Assembly (NCBI RefSeq): GCF_016793285.1
Contig: NZ_JAEUMO010000119.1
Coordinates: 1-46,482 of the forward strand
DNA: 46,482 nt
Reading direction: 5' to 3'
Origin: Phenylobacterium sp.
Lineage (GTDB): Bacteria > Pseudomonadota > Alphaproteobacteria > Caulobacterales > Caulobacteraceae
Every line of letters begins with the position of its first letter. Position 1 is the first letter of the stretch. Below the pieces are notes generated by a model. That model was given only the letters and a program-made list of their open reading frames with translations, ran no database searches and was not told where the DNA came from. The position numbers and the translations under genes are program-made. Shown one piece after another: positions 27,757-36,188 of this stretch.

Positions 27757-29322
27757 TCAGTACGCCGGCTCGCCGACGGCGATGGCGCGGTCGACCTTGC
27801 TGGCCTCCAGCCCCGCCATCTTCCGGCTGACCAGCCACAGGCAGAAGAGCGACACCGGCGGCATCAGCAGCAGGCTGAACACGCCCATCTGCAGCGAGCC
27901 CGTCACCGTGGCCACCTTGCCCGAGGCGTAGGGACCGATCGCGAGGCCCACCATGGTCGAGCCCAGGACGTAGGTCGCCGAGACCGTGCCGTTCATCCGC
28001 GGCAGCACGAAGTCCTGGTAGGCGGCGACCGTCGAGCCCACCCAGGCCGAGCTGGTCATGGCGACGATCGGGTTCACCCACGCGTAGCTGCCGAAGTCGG
28101 GCCGCGTGAACATCAGGACGATCAGCGGGAAGGTCGTGACCGACGACAGCATGCAGACGAAGAGCCGGCCGCGCGGGTCGCGGGACTTCCAGGCGTCGGA
28201 GATCCGCCCGCCGGCGATGACGCCGACCGCCGAGGCGATGGCGCTCGGGATGCCCAGCGCCAGCCCGGCCTCGTGCGGCGTGACCCCGAACGTCCGGATC
28301 GCGTAGGGCGCGGCCCAGAAGCCGAACCCGTAGGTGACGGTGGCGAGGCCGCCCATGCCCACGATGCAGAGCAGCACCTGCGGCGTCCCCCAGATCAGCT
28401 CGTGGGTCGGCCGGTCGGTGGCCTTCAGCGACTGCACCCAGGAGAAGACCGCGTAGCAGCCCATCGCGTAGGCGATCCACTGGGCGTAGTCGCCGGTGAG
28501 CAGGATCAGCCCCGTCGCGGCGGCGGCGATGACCGCGGCGGCGATCAGGTTCTGCTTCAGCCCCTTGTGGCGCGCGACGCTGATCAGTGTGAACGGCGGC
28601 AGGATGGCGGCGAACTCGCGCAGGAAGATGCCCCAGGCGCCGGGCTTGGCGACCGGCATCGGCTCACCGCGCGGCCCGGTGCGCGGCGGCTCGCGCAGCG
28701 TCCAGACCCAGGCGGCGACGACGAGGCCCGGCAGGCCCACGGCCAGGAACGTCGCCTGCCAGCCGGCCAGCGCGAACGGGCCGCTGCCGTTCGGGAATGC
28801 GGCGTTCCAGGCGTCCGTGATGGCCCCGCCCAGCGGCAGCGACAGGCCCGAGCCCACGTAGAGCCCCGCCGAATAGATCGCCGCGGCCAGCGCGCGCCGC
28901 TCCTTCGGGAAGTAGTCGGCCAGCATCGAGAAGGCCGCCGGCGAGGCGCTGGCCTCGCCCACGCCGACGCCCACGCGGGCCACCGCCAGTTGGGCGTAGG
29001 TGGTGGAAAAGCCCGAGAGCGCGGTCATCGACGACCAGACGGCGAGCCCGATCGCCATGAGCCGGCCGCGATACCAGATGTCCGCCAGCCGCCCGAGCGG
29101 GATGCCGAACAGGGTGTAGAAGATCGCGAACGCCGTCCCGTACAGGAAGCCCAGTTGGGCGTCGGTGAGGCCGAGGTCGCCTTTGATGTCCTCCGCCAGG
29201 ATCGACAGGATCTGCCGGTCGACGAAGTTCAGCATGTAGACGACGACCATCACGCCGAGCGCGTACCAGGCGTAGACGCCCGGTCCCTTCGCGCGCGGCG
29301 GCTCGACTGCGGCGTCCGCCAT
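27757..29322 (-). CDS. MFS transporter (spinster-like), third gene of the SDR-FAH operon
   Basis: This 521-residue inner-membrane carrier has about 12 membrane segments. Family motifs are NFVDRQILSILAEDIKGDLG, GIPLGRLADIWYRGRLMAIG and GVGEASASPAAFSMLADYFP. It belongs to the same family as the carrier at 9232-10599 but is clearly diverged and has a longer middle region (about 215-310) with extra hydrophobic stretches. I chose the ATG at 29320-29322, 8 bases after GGGGGGA; a GTG six bases upstream is possible. It follows the FAH gene by 54 bp, so it probably imports the sugar acid used by that operon. Confidence 0.92.
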   Translation of the reverse strand: MADAAVEPPRAKGPGVYAWYALGVMVVVYMLNFVDRQILSILAEDIKGDLGLTDAQLGFLYGTAFAIFYTLFGIPLGRLADIWYRGRLMAIGLAVWSSMTALSGFSTTYAQLAVARVGVGVGEASASPAAFSMLADYFPKERRALAAAIYSAGLYVGSGLSLPLGGAITDAWNAAFPNGSGPFALAGWQATFLAVGLPGLVVAAWVWTLREPPRTGPRGEPMPVAKPGAWGIFLREFAAILPPFTLISVARHKGLKQNLIAAAVIAAAATGLILLTGDYAQWIAYAMGCYAVFSWVQSLKATDRPTHELIWGTPQVLLCIVGMGGLATVTYGFGFWAAPYAIRTFGVTPHEAGLALGIPSAIASAVGVIAGGRISDAWKSRDPRGRLFVCMLSSVTTFPLIVLMFTRPDFGSYAWVNPIVAMTSSAWVGSTVAAYQDFVLPRMNGTVSATYVLGSTMVGLAIGPYASGKVATVTGSLQMGVFSLLLMPPVSLFCLWLVSRKMAGLEASKVDRAIAVGEPAY

Positions 29323-29376
29323 CGTCACTTCCCCCCAGGTTCTCTCTTCTTCTTGGCGCGGACAGTGCGCGAGGCG

Positions 29377-30219
29377 TCAGACGGAGTCCACGATCCGCTG
29401 GCGCTGTTCGCCCAGGCCGTCGATGCCCAGGGTCACCGTGTCGCCGGCCTTCAGGAACCGCGGCGGCTTCATGCCCAGGCCCACGCCGGCCGGCGTGCCA
29501 GTCATGATCACGTCACCCGGCGAGAAACTCATGAACCGGCTCACGTAGCTGATCAGGAACGGGACCTTGTGGATCATCTTGGCGGTGGACGAGTCCTGCA
29601 CCCGCTCGCCATTGACGTCGCACCAGATGCCGAGCGCGTGCGGGTCCGGCACCTTGTCCCGCGTCACCAGCCAGGGGCCGATCGGCCCGAAGCCGTCGCA
29701 GCCCTTGCCCTTGTCCCAGGTCCCCGTGCCCTCGAGCTGCCACTGCCGCTCGGAGAGGTCGTTGGCGACGCAGTAGCCGGCCACGTGGTCCAGCGCGTCG
29801 GCCTCGTCGACATAGGCCGCGCGCTTGCCGATCACCACGCCCAGCTCGACCTCCCAGTCCATCTTCACCGAGCCGCGCGGCAGCGGCACGTCGTCGTTCG
29901 CGCCGGTGGGCGCGCTGGCCTTCAGGAAGACCACCGGCTCGGCCGGCGCCTTGCCGCCGGTCTCGGCGGCGTGCTCCGCATAGTTCAGGCCGATGCAGAC
30001 GATCTTGCCGACGCCGCCCACGCACGGACCCAGTCGTGTCGCCGGATCGACGCTGGGGAACTGGGCGACGTTGAGGTCGCGCACCCGCGCCACGGTGGCC
30101 GCGGCCAGCGCAGGTCCCGCCCAGTCCTCGATCTCGCTGGAGAGGTCGCGCCAGACGCCCCAGTCGTCGATCGCGCCGGGCTTCTCGCGCCCCGGCTCGC
30201 CGAACCGGATCAGTTTCAT
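29377..30219 (-). CDS. Fumarylacetoacetate hydrolase family protein, possible 2,4-diketo-3-deoxy-sugar-acid hydrolase
   Basis: This 280-residue metal-dependent hydrolase cleaves carbon-carbon bonds in diketo acids. The start MKLIRFGEPGREKPG and the core VGKIVCIGLNYAEHAAE are typical. The metal-binding acids lie in MDWEVELGVVIGK, then GYCVANDLSERQWQ and MTGTPAGVGLG. The start and size resemble the diketo-3-deoxy-L-fuconate hydrolases of the non-phosphorylated L-fucose route. The ATG at 30217-30219 has GGGAG upstream. The SDR gene ends 13 bp before it, as in that pathway, where the SDR makes the diketo acid. The substrate is inferred from the pairing only. Confidence 0.9.
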   Translation of the reverse strand: MKLIRFGEPGREKPGAIDDWGVWRDLSSEIEDWAGPALAAATVARVRDLNVAQFPSVDPATRLGPCVGGVGKIVCIGLNYAEHAAETGGKAPAEPVVFLKASAPTGANDDVPLPRGSVKMDWEVELGVVIGKRAAYVDEADALDHVAGYCVANDLSERQWQLEGTGTWDKGKGCDGFGPIGPWLVTRDKVPDPHALGIWCDVNGERVQDSSTAKMIHKVPFLISYVSRFMSFSPGDVIMTGTPAGVGLGMKPPRFLKAGDTVTLGIDGLGEQRQRIVDSV

Positions 30220-30232
30220 CCCCGACTCCCCA

Positions 30233-30964
30233 TCAGGCGGCCCACCCGCCATCGATCACATGCGCCTGCCCCGTCGTGAAGGCCGCTTCGTCGCTGGCGA
30301 GGTAGACGGCGAGATGGGCGATCTCGTCGGCGGTTCCCAGCCGGCCCATCGGCTGGCGGGCGATGAAGGCGATCCGCGCCGCCGCCTCGTCGCCCGTGGC
30401 CTTCAGCCGCTCGGTCAGCGACGGGGTATCGACCGTGCCCGGACAGATGGCGTTGCAGCGGATGCCCTGCGTGACGAAATCCGCGGAGACGGCCTTGGTG
30501 ATCCCGATCACCGCCGCCTTGGTGGCCGAGTAGGCGAAGCGGTTGGGGGCCGCCTTGATCGACGACGCCACGGACGAGACGTTGACGATCGAGCCTGCTC
30601 CGCGCGCCAGCATCCCCGGCAGGAACGCCCGGATCGTCCGCACCATCGAGGTGACGTTGAGGTCCAGGGCGCGGGCCCAGTCGGCGTCGGACGTCTCCAG
30701 CACCGAGCCGTTCGGCACCCAGCCGGCTGCATTGAACAGGATTTCCCGGTCGGGCCACCTCGCCGCGGCCGCGATCACCGCGTCGGGATCGGTGACGTCC
30801 AGCCGCTCGGCCGTCACGCCGTCCAGTGTCGCGAGCGCGGCCTCGTCGATGTCGCTGGCGACCACGTGCGCGCCCTCCCGGGCGAAGGCGAGCGCCGTGG
30901 CGCGGCCGATGCCGGCGCCGGCGGCGGTGACGAAGGCGCGCTTGCCCGAGAGACGTCCGCTCAT
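30233..30964 (-). CDS. SDR-family dehydrogenase, possible 2-keto-3-deoxy-L-fuconate dehydrogenase
   Basis: This 243-residue classical short-chain dehydrogenase has the NAD site TAAGAGIGRATA near residue 14 and Asp38 (ASDID), which favours NAD over NADP. The catalytic residues are the Ser in NVSSVASS and Tyr-Lys in FAYSATKAA. The C-terminal FTTGQAHVIDGGWAA is standard. SGRLSGKRAFVTAAGAGIGR and the LDVTDPDAV segment resemble the 2-keto-3-deoxy-L-fuconate dehydrogenase/BDH2 group. With the FAH gene 13 bp downstream it would oxidise a 2-keto-3-deoxy sugar acid to the diketo form. It is the first gene of the SDR-FAH-MFS unit. Confidence 0.92.
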   Translation of the reverse strand: MSGRLSGKRAFVTAAGAGIGRATALAFAREGAHVVASDIDEAALATLDGVTAERLDVTDPDAVIAAAARWPDREILFNAAGWVPNGSVLETSDADWARALDLNVTSMVRTIRAFLPGMLARGAGSIVNVSSVASSIKAAPNRFAYSATKAAVIGITKAVSADFVTQGIRCNAICPGTVDTPSLTERLKATGDEAAARIAFIARQPMGRLGTADEIAHLAVYLASDEAAFTTGQAHVIDGGWAA

Positions 30965-31049
30965 CGCCGTGCAGGGTAACGGCGTGCGTCGGGCCCCGCC
31001 ATGCCTGAACCGCCCTTTTCTGGCCGGGAGCCCCCACTGAGCCGAATGT

Positions 31050-31982
31050 CTAGTCGAAGACGTTCCAGTCCGTGCGCCGGACCAGCTTCTCCAGCGCCAG
31101 CGTCCCCACCTGGGAGTTGCCCACCTCGTTCAGGCCCGGCGACCAGACGGCGATGGCCGCCTTGCCCGGCACGATGGTCAGGATGCCCCCGCCGACGCCG
31201 CTCTTGCCGGGCAGCCCGACCTGGAAGGCGAACTCGCCCGAGGCGTCGTAGTGGCCGCAGGTCAGCATGATGGCGTTGATGCGCCGCACGTGCTCGGCCG
31301 AGGCGATGCGCTCGCCGGTGATCGGGTCGACGCCGGCATTGGCCAGGAACAACCCCGCCCGCGCGAGCTGGCGGCAGGTGATCCGGATGGCGCACTGGCT
31401 GAAGTAGGTGGCGAGCGAATTCTCCACCGAGGCGTGGATGTTGCCGAACCCCTTCATGAAGTTGGCGAGGCTGAAGTTGCGGAACCCGGTGGCCGCCTCC
31501 TGCTCGGCGACCTCGCGGTCGACGTCGATGGTGTCGTTGTCGGCGAGCCTGCGGAAGAAATCGCGGATCTCGGCGATGGCGACATCCGGCTGGCGCTGCG
31601 ACAGCACCGCGTCGGTCACCACGATGGCGCCGGCGTTGATGAAGGGATTGCGCGGCACGCCCTTCTCGGCTTCGAGCTGGACGATGGAGTTGAACCGCGA
31701 CCCCGACGGCTCGCGGCCCACGCGGCGCCACAGCGCATCGCCGTGCTTCTCGAGCGCCATGGTGAGCGTGAAGACCTTGGAGATGCTCTGGATCGAGAAC
31801 GGCATCCAGGCGTCGCCCACCTCGGCCGCCTGCCCGTCGCAGGTGACGATCGCCATGCCGAAACGGCGCGGATCGACGCGCGCCAGCGGCGGGATGTAGT
31901 CGGCGACAGCGCCCTCGCCGCGGTGCGGCTCCACCTCGCGCGCCACCTCGGCGAGGATGCTCTGCAGATCCGGCTCGGCCAT
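31050..31982 (-). CDS. glsA: Glutaminase
   Basis: This 310-residue serine-dependent glutaminase converts glutamine to glutamate and ammonia. The catalytic SxxK is in [31 protein letters not shown] and [10 protein letters not shown] form the substrate site, and [17 protein letters not shown] is diagnostic. The length is that of the family (about 308). I chose the ATG at 31980-31982, which begins [10 protein letters not shown]; the open frame continues upstream without a start of family type, and the ribosome-binding site is weak. It lies 74 bp after the PLP decarboxylase gene on the same strand and may be read from it. Confidence 0.95.
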   Translation of the reverse strand: MAEPDLQSILAEVAREVEPHRGEGAVADYIPPLARVDPRRFGMAIVTCDGQAAEVGDAWMPFSIQSISKVFTLTMALEKHGDALWRRVGREPSGSRFNSIVQLEAEKGVPRNPFINAGAIVVTDAVLSQRQPDVAIAEIRDFFRRLADNDTIDVDREVAEQEAATGFRNFSLANFMKGFGNIHASVENSLATYFSQCAIRITCRQLARAGLFLANAGVDPITGERIASAEHVRRINAIMLTCGHYDASGEFAFQVGLPGKSGVGGGILTIVPGKAAIAVWSPGLNEVGNSQVGTLALEKLVRRTDWNVFD

Positions 31983-32056
31983 TCGCGGACGGTAAGCGCC
32001 GCCGCGGCGTCGGTCCACTGGACCCTGGTCGGGAAGCCGAAGGACCGTCGAAGGCT

Positions 32057-33271
32057 CTAGCCGAGCAGCCGTTCGGTCAGGTCGCCGCGCATGCAGTGGT
32101 TGGAACTCATCGAGGCGCCGTAGCCGCCGGTGTTCAGGAAGGCGATGCGGTCGCCGCCGGCCATCGGCGGCATGCGGTGACTGCGGGCCCAGACGTCCAG
32201 CGCCTCGTTGATGTTGCCCGACACGGTCACCGGCCGCCAGGCGCGTTCGTCGAACGTCGACGGGACGCAGGCGATCGGCTCGCAGGGGCGGTCGTAGTGC
32301 GCCGGCTCCGGATGCAGGTTGAAGCCGCCGTTCACCTGCACGAACTCCACGTCGCGCTTCACCTCCACGTCGGTCGCCTCCAGCACCAGGAGGCCGGCGT
32401 CCTTGACGATGTAGTCGCCCGGCTCGACCGCCAGCGTCACGTCGCGGCCGGCCAGCCGCCGCTTCAGCACCGCCGCCCAGCGCCCCAGGTCCAGCGGCGC
32501 GTCGGTCGCCGTCTGCGGCAGGCCCAGGCCGCCGCCGATGTTCACCGTCGTCGCGTCGGGCAGGTCGTCCAGGAACGACAGACCCTCGGCGATGGCGGCC
32601 TCCCAGCTCGCGAGCTGGGGGTCGAGCCAGCCGCAGCCGACGTGGAAGTGCAGCGTCCGGATCGTCAGCCCATGCGCCCGCGCCGCCTCCAGCGCCGCGC
32701 CCCACTGCTCGCGGTAGATGCCGAACTTGGTGACGTCCGCGCCCGCGTAGATCAGCCGCTCGCTGTAGCCGACCCCGCGGGCGGGGTTCACGCGCACGCC
32801 GATGGCGCGGCCCGGCGCGCGCTCGCCGATGCGGCGGATCATGCCGACGGTGTCGCAGTTGATGTGCAGGTCCGGCTGGGCGAGCAGCCGGTCGAGATCG
32901 CGGTCCGAGACGCCGGTGCCGGTGAAGCTGATGTCCCTCGCCGCGAACCCGCTGCCCAGCGCCCTGTCCATCTCGTTCGGCGAGCAGATGTCGAGGCCGC
33001 ACTGCCCGCGCAGGCGCGCCAGCAGCGGCTCGAAGCGGTTGCACTTCATCGCGTAGTAGACCCGCCCCGTCCGGCCCGTCTGCGCCAGCGCCGCCTTCAG
33101 CCGCGCCAGGTTCGCCGCCACCCGCGCGGCGCTGTAGAGGAAGAGCGGCCCGCCCGCCTCGTCGTAGGCGCCCGCCACATCGCAGCCCGCCAGGTGCAGC
33201 CGGCCGTCCACGTAGCCGAGGTCGTCCCGCACCCACCACGGCGGCGCCGCCGCAGCGCGCGGCGCGCTCAC
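32057..33271 (-). CDS. Type III PLP-dependent decarboxylase (ornithine/diaminopimelate decarboxylase fold)
   Basis: This 404-residue enzyme has an alanine-racemase-like barrel and a C-terminal beta domain. Lys76 (YYAMKCN) would bind [15 protein letters not shown], the phosphate loop NIGGGLGLP and [11 protein letters not shown] follow, and the end has [15 protein letters not shown]. It is close to neither classical LysA nor eukaryotic-type ornithine decarboxylase in the last region, so the amino acid decarboxylated is uncertain. The GTG at 33269-33271 overlaps the SET gene stop by 4 bp, which fixes the start and couples the two. The pair suggests a small-molecule pathway rather than housekeeping lysine synthesis. 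Confidence 0.9.
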   Translation of the reverse strand: MSAPRAAAAPPWWVRDDLGYVDGRLHLAGCDVAGAYDEAGGPLFLYSAARVAANLARLKAALAQTGRTGRVYYAMKCNRFEPLLARLRGQCGLDICSPNEMDRALGSGFAARDISFTGTGVSDRDLDRLLAQPDLHINCDTVGMIRRIGERAPGRAIGVRVNPARGVGYSERLIYAGADVTKFGIYREQWGAALEAARAHGLTIRTLHFHVGCGWLDPQLASWEAAIAEGLSFLDDLPDATTVNIGGGLGLPQTATDAPLDLGRWAAVLKRRLAGRDVTLAVEPGDYIVKDAGLLVLEATDVEVKRDVEFVQVNGGFNLHPEPAHYDRPCEPIACVPSTFDERAWRPVTVSGNINEALDVWARSHRMPPMAGGDRIAFLNTGGYGASMSSNHCMRGDLTERLLG

Positions 33272-33714
33272 GACAGGCCCTTGAGGTGGGCTTGCCCCTC
33301 GACGTTCGGAGGCTCCGCGCGGCCGGTGACCCAGCGGCGGCACTGCGGCGCGCCGCAGTGGCAGGCGAATTGCCTGAACAGCCGGTCCTCGGTGGCCGCG
33401 TAGTCGATGGTCAGCAGTTCGCCCGCCGGCATGTCCTTCAGCGCCACCAGTTGGAATGCGCGCATGTCGAGCCGGCAGTTCGGGGCGCACGCGTGGCTGA
33501 GATAGCCGATGAACTCGGTGTCGGCGATGTGGTTGGTCTCGTCGACCTGCAGGCTGTGCTGGCTGATCTCGGGACCGATCTCGCCGGTGAAGACGTGCAG
33601 CACCTCGCCCCGGCTGCGCGCGACGATCGTCTCGACGCCCAGGCCCCGCGCGTCGTCGGGCCGGCAAATCCGCAAGGTCTCCGCCGGCGACCGCGCCACC
33701 GCTTCGCTCCGCAC
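33268..33714 (-). CDS. SET-domain methyltransferase with post-SET cysteines
   Basis: This 148-residue protein is a compact SET domain that would methylate an amine, usually lysine, with S-adenosylmethionine. GRGLGVETI-type N-terminal strands lead to [17 protein letters not shown] (residues 68-83), matching the NHSCxPN pseudoknot motif, then [13 protein letters not shown] (98-110). A post-SET zinc motif follows at C118, C120 and C125 (ACHCGAPQC). No chromatin-targeting domain is present. The GTG at 33714 has GGAGG upstream. Bacterial SET genes are uncommon, and this one is coupled to a PLP decarboxylase, so the substrate may be a free amino acid or polyamine as well as a protein. Confidence 0.9.
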   Translation of the reverse strand: MRSEAVARSPAETLRICRPDDARGLGVETIVARSRGEVLHVFTGEIGPEISQHSLQVDETNHIADTEFIGYLSHACAPNCRLDMRAFQLVALKDMPAGELLTIDYAATEDRLFRQFACHCGAPQCRRWVTGRAEPPNVEGQAHLKGLS

Positions 33715-33762
33715 CGTCGCCTCCGCCCAGGATGAAGGGTCAGCCTAGGGCCGGAAACACGA

Positions 33763-34167
33763 CTAAAGTCCTACGGCCTTCGAAAGCCGCAGGTGGTTGC
33801 GGCCTGGCCGCCGCTCATAGGCCACGCCGTCCATCAGCTTCATGACCATGTGGATGCCGAGCCCGCCGACGTGGCGATGCTCGAGTTCCGCGCCGGTATC
33901 GGGCTCGGGCGCGCAGGTCGGATCGAAGGCCGGTCCGTCGTCGCCGACTTCGACGGTCACGCTTCCGTCGGCCACCCGCGCGGCCACTTCGACCGTCGTC
34001 GCGCCGCCGTGGCCGAAGGCGTTGGTCACCACCTCGTCGAGCGCCACGCTCACCGCCGCGATCGCCGCCGCCGGCACGCCGCGCGCCGACAGGCCGGACT
34101 CGATGTCGTCCAGCAGCGCCGGGAGGGCCTCGCGGCCGCCGAGCGTGCGGGAGATGTCCGGAAGCAT
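33763..34167 (-). CDS. RsbW-like serine kinase / anti-sigma regulatory ATPase
   Basis: This 134-residue GHKL ATPase would phosphorylate a STAS antagonist and hold a sigma factor or other target. The N box is ALDEVVTNAFGHG, with catalytic Glu45 and Asn49. The G1 box is VGDDGPAFDP (Asp77) and the G2 box is HVGGLGIHMVMKLMD. The length suits a stand-alone kinase. It is divergent from the STAS gene across 90 bp. The partner sigma factor is not in the window, so the switch may control another protein. Confidence 0.92.
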   Translation of the reverse strand: MLPDISRTLGGREALPALLDDIESGLSARGVPAAAIAAVSVALDEVVTNAFGHGGATTVEVAARVADGSVTVEVGDDGPAFDPTCAPEPDTGAELEHRHVGGLGIHMVMKLMDGVAYERRPGRNHLRLSKAVGL

Positions 34168-34257
34168 GCCGGGCCCCTGATGACCGATTTCCGAGCTTAG
34201 CCGCGTGGAAAATTAGCTCAATCTCCCCGATAATCGCGCGACGGCTGGAGAGCGTTG

Positions 34258-34590
34258 ATGCACATCGGTGAAGAAACCCGCGGCGGCACGCTGGTGATGG
34301 CGCCGTCCGGCCGCCTCGATTCGGGCTCGGCGGGCGTGCTCGAGGCCGTGCTGCCGGGCCGTGTGCAGACCCACGCCAAGGTCGTGCTCACCCTCGCCGA
34401 GGTGCCCTATGTCTCCTCCGCGGGCCTGCGCGTGCTGCTGATCGGGGCCAAGGCGGCGAAGGCCCAGGGACACCGGCTGGTGCTGACGGGCCTCTCGGAG
34501 TCGGTGCGCGAAGTGTTCGACATCTCGGGGTTCAGCACGATCTTCGCCATCGAGCCCGACCTCGACTCAGCTCTGGCCGCCCTCGCGTGA
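34258..34590 (+). CDS. STAS-domain anti-sigma factor antagonist (RsbV-like)
   Basis: This 110-residue STAS protein would bind the RsbW-like kinase when unphosphorylated and free its target. The phosphorylation motif is PYVSSAGLRVLLIGAKAA; Ser54 is the expected site, and the usual preceding Asp is Ser53 here. The rest (GTLVMAPSGRLDSGSAGVLE; LVLTGLSESVREVFDISGF) is standard. I chose the ATG at 34258 over a TTG three bases earlier; GGAG lies 8 bases upstream. Its last 24 bp overlap the end of the pseudo-RsbU gene on the other strand. RsbU at 39954 is the obvious phosphatase for it. Confidence 0.93.
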   Translation: MHIGEETRGGTLVMAPSGRLDSGSAGVLEAVLPGRVQTHAKVVLTLAEVPYVSSAGLRVLLIGAKAAKAQGHRLVLTGLSESVREVFDISGFSTIFAIEPDLDSALAALA

Positions 34591-35802
34591 GGGCCTGAGC
34601 ACCGCGACCATCCCCGTCGCCTCCAGAAGCGCGGCCAGGTCGTCCAGCACCGCTTCGGGCGCGAGGCCCGGCGTCTGCCGGGCATAGGCCGCCGCGCGGG
34701 CGTCGTTGTCGCCGTCCAGCAGGCCCAGGGTCTGCGGCGGCGGGCTCCCCGCGGTCCAGGCCGTCCAGGCGACGCGGTCGAGCCCGAACGCCGCGCGGCC
34801 CTGCTCCGCCCGCGCCGCCGGATCGCCGTCCAGCAGCGCCCGCTCGAAGAAGCCCCGCGCCGCCAGCGCCATCGCCAGCGCCTCCGCCGCCCCGTCGCCC
34901 GCGGCTTCGCCCAGCGCCAGCGCCGCGCGGTCCTCCACGACGCACAGCGCCGCGAACGCCCCCGCCGGCGCCGCCCCCAGCGCGCGGACCGCTACCCTCA
35001 CGCCCGCCGCCGTCGCCACGACCGGCGGCAGGGCCTCGGCGCGATAGGCCGCCACCGCCACCGCCTCCGTCCGTCGACGGTCGTTCAGCGCCAGTTCGCG
35101 CGCGCTGCGCGACAGCCGCCCCGAGACGCTGGTCCGCATCAGCCGCACGGCGTTGGCGAGGTCCCGCGTCTCGCGGATCGACAGCGCCGCGGCCTCCGCC
35201 GCCGCGTCGTCCGACGCGATCAACGCGCTGTTGACCGCAAGCTCGCGGTCGATCCGCCCGGCGACCGACAGAGCCAGCGCCAGGCCCACGGCGCCCGCGC
35301 CCGCCACGACGCCGGCGATGATGCGCCGCAGCTTCGCGAGCCGGGCGTAGAGCGGCTCGGCGTCGATCTCGGCGATCACGTAGCGGCCCCGTTCGGCCGG
35401 GGCGACGGCGGTCGCGATGCGGCGGCCGTCGAGGGCGGTCCGCACCGGCAGCACGGTCGCCGCGGTCGGCATGCCGATCCGGCGCTTCGACACGTGCGGC
35501 GCACGCCCGGCGATGGCCGTCTCGGTCCCTTCCGGGTCCACGACGTACAGGCCCTCCAGCCCTTCGATGCTGGCGGCCGCTTCGGCGAGGGCGGCGGCCC
35601 GGCGCGGATCGGCCAGCGTCACGGCGAGGTCGTCGGAGCCGGCGGCGAAGGCCGCCGTCGTGACCGCGGCGGCGATCGCCTGTCCCTCCAGCCCGCGTCG
35701 CGCCTCGGTCTTCTCCCAGACGTAGAGCAGCGCGCCGTTGACCGCCGCGAGTGCGAGGAACAGCGGCACGACCAGCAGGAGGAAGGTGCGCCGCACGGTC
35801 AT
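34567..35802 (-). CDS. Membrane sensor with degenerate PP2C/SpoIIE-like domain (pseudo-RsbU)
   Basis: This 411-residue protein has a membrane helix (TFLLLVVPLFLALAAVNGAL), a periplasmic domain (about 30-170), a second helix (IIAGVVAGAGAVGLALAL) and a HAMP-like linker. The C-terminal region aligns with the PP2C domain of the RsbU at 39954. RsbU has GGDLYD with metal Asp340; here it is PAGAFA with Ala282. RsbU has GDVSGKG with Asp358; here it is GEAAGDG with Glu299. The later DG and DD motifs are not recognisable. It should not be an active metal phosphatase and may instead sense, titrate or scaffold. Its ATG overlaps the stop of the cNMP-like gene (ATGA). The PP2C kinship is read by eye and should be tested. 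Confidence 0.75.
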   Translation of the reverse strand: MTVRRTFLLLVVPLFLALAAVNGALLYVWEKTEARRGLEGQAIAAAVTTAAFAAGSDDLAVTLADPRRAAALAEAAASIEGLEGLYVVDPEGTETAIAGRAPHVSKRRIGMPTAATVLPVRTALDGRRIATAVAPAERGRYVIAEIDAEPLYARLAKLRRIIAGVVAGAGAVGLALALSVAGRIDRELAVNSALIASDDAAAEAAALSIRETRDLANAVRLMRTSVSGRLSRSARELALNDRRRTEAVAVAAYRAEALPPVVATAAGVRVAVRALGAAPAGAFAALCVVEDRAALALGEAAGDGAAEALAMALAARGFFERALLDGDPAARAEQGRAAFGLDRVAWTAWTAGSPPPQTLGLLDGDNDARAAAYARQTPGLAPEAVLDDLAALLEATGMVAVLRPSREGGQS

Positions 35803-36188
35803 GCGCCGGCCTTCCCGGCCATGTCGCGCAGGCCGAGGACGAACTCCGGGCACTCGCGCGCGATCGTGAAGACGTGCGGCTTGGCGATCACGAGCGCCTC
35901 CAGGCCCTCCGGTCCGGCGACGTAGTCCCGGGCGGCGGCGAGGCCGAAGAGCAGGCCCGCGGCGTCGAACACCGGCGGGGCGGCGCCGGCGCCGGTTCGC
36001 GCGCCGCCCGAGAGCCGCGCCACCAGCACGTCGGCCACCTGTCCGGCCGGCAGGATCACCCCGCCTGCGGGGTAGCTGCGCAGCCGCGCGTGGTCCGCGA
36101 TCAGCAGCAGTTCGGCGTCGTCCAGACGCGAGAACGGCTCCAGCGCCCGGAGCGCGAACAGCGTGCGGACGACCCCGGCGCCGATCAT
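35799..36188 (-). CDS. Degenerate cyclic-nucleotide-binding-like protein
   Basis: This 129-residue protein resembles the Crp beta-barrel: LEPFSRLDDAELLLIADHAR, then YPAGGVILPAGQVADVLVARL. The phosphate-binding cassette should read FGE...R-A; here it is LLFGLAAARDY followed by GPEGLEALV, without the Glu and the Arg-Ala pair. Binding of cAMP or cGMP is therefore doubtful. There is no helix-turn-helix. It overlaps the sensor gene upstream and pseudo-RsbU downstream by 4 bp each, so the three are made together. Confidence 0.7.
   Translation of the reverse strand: MIGAGVVRTLFALRALEPFSRLDDAELLLIADHARLRSYPAGGVILPAGQVADVLVARLSGGARTGAGAAPPVFDAAGLLFGLAAARDYVAGPEGLEALVIAKPHVFTIARECPEFVLGLRDMAGKAGA

Noticed and set aside
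31983-33239. A fused glutaminase-decarboxylase reading frame of 729 residues
   Set aside because: The upstream part is out of frame with the real PLP enzyme and has no homology features. Glutaminase begins at 31982 at the family's normal length.
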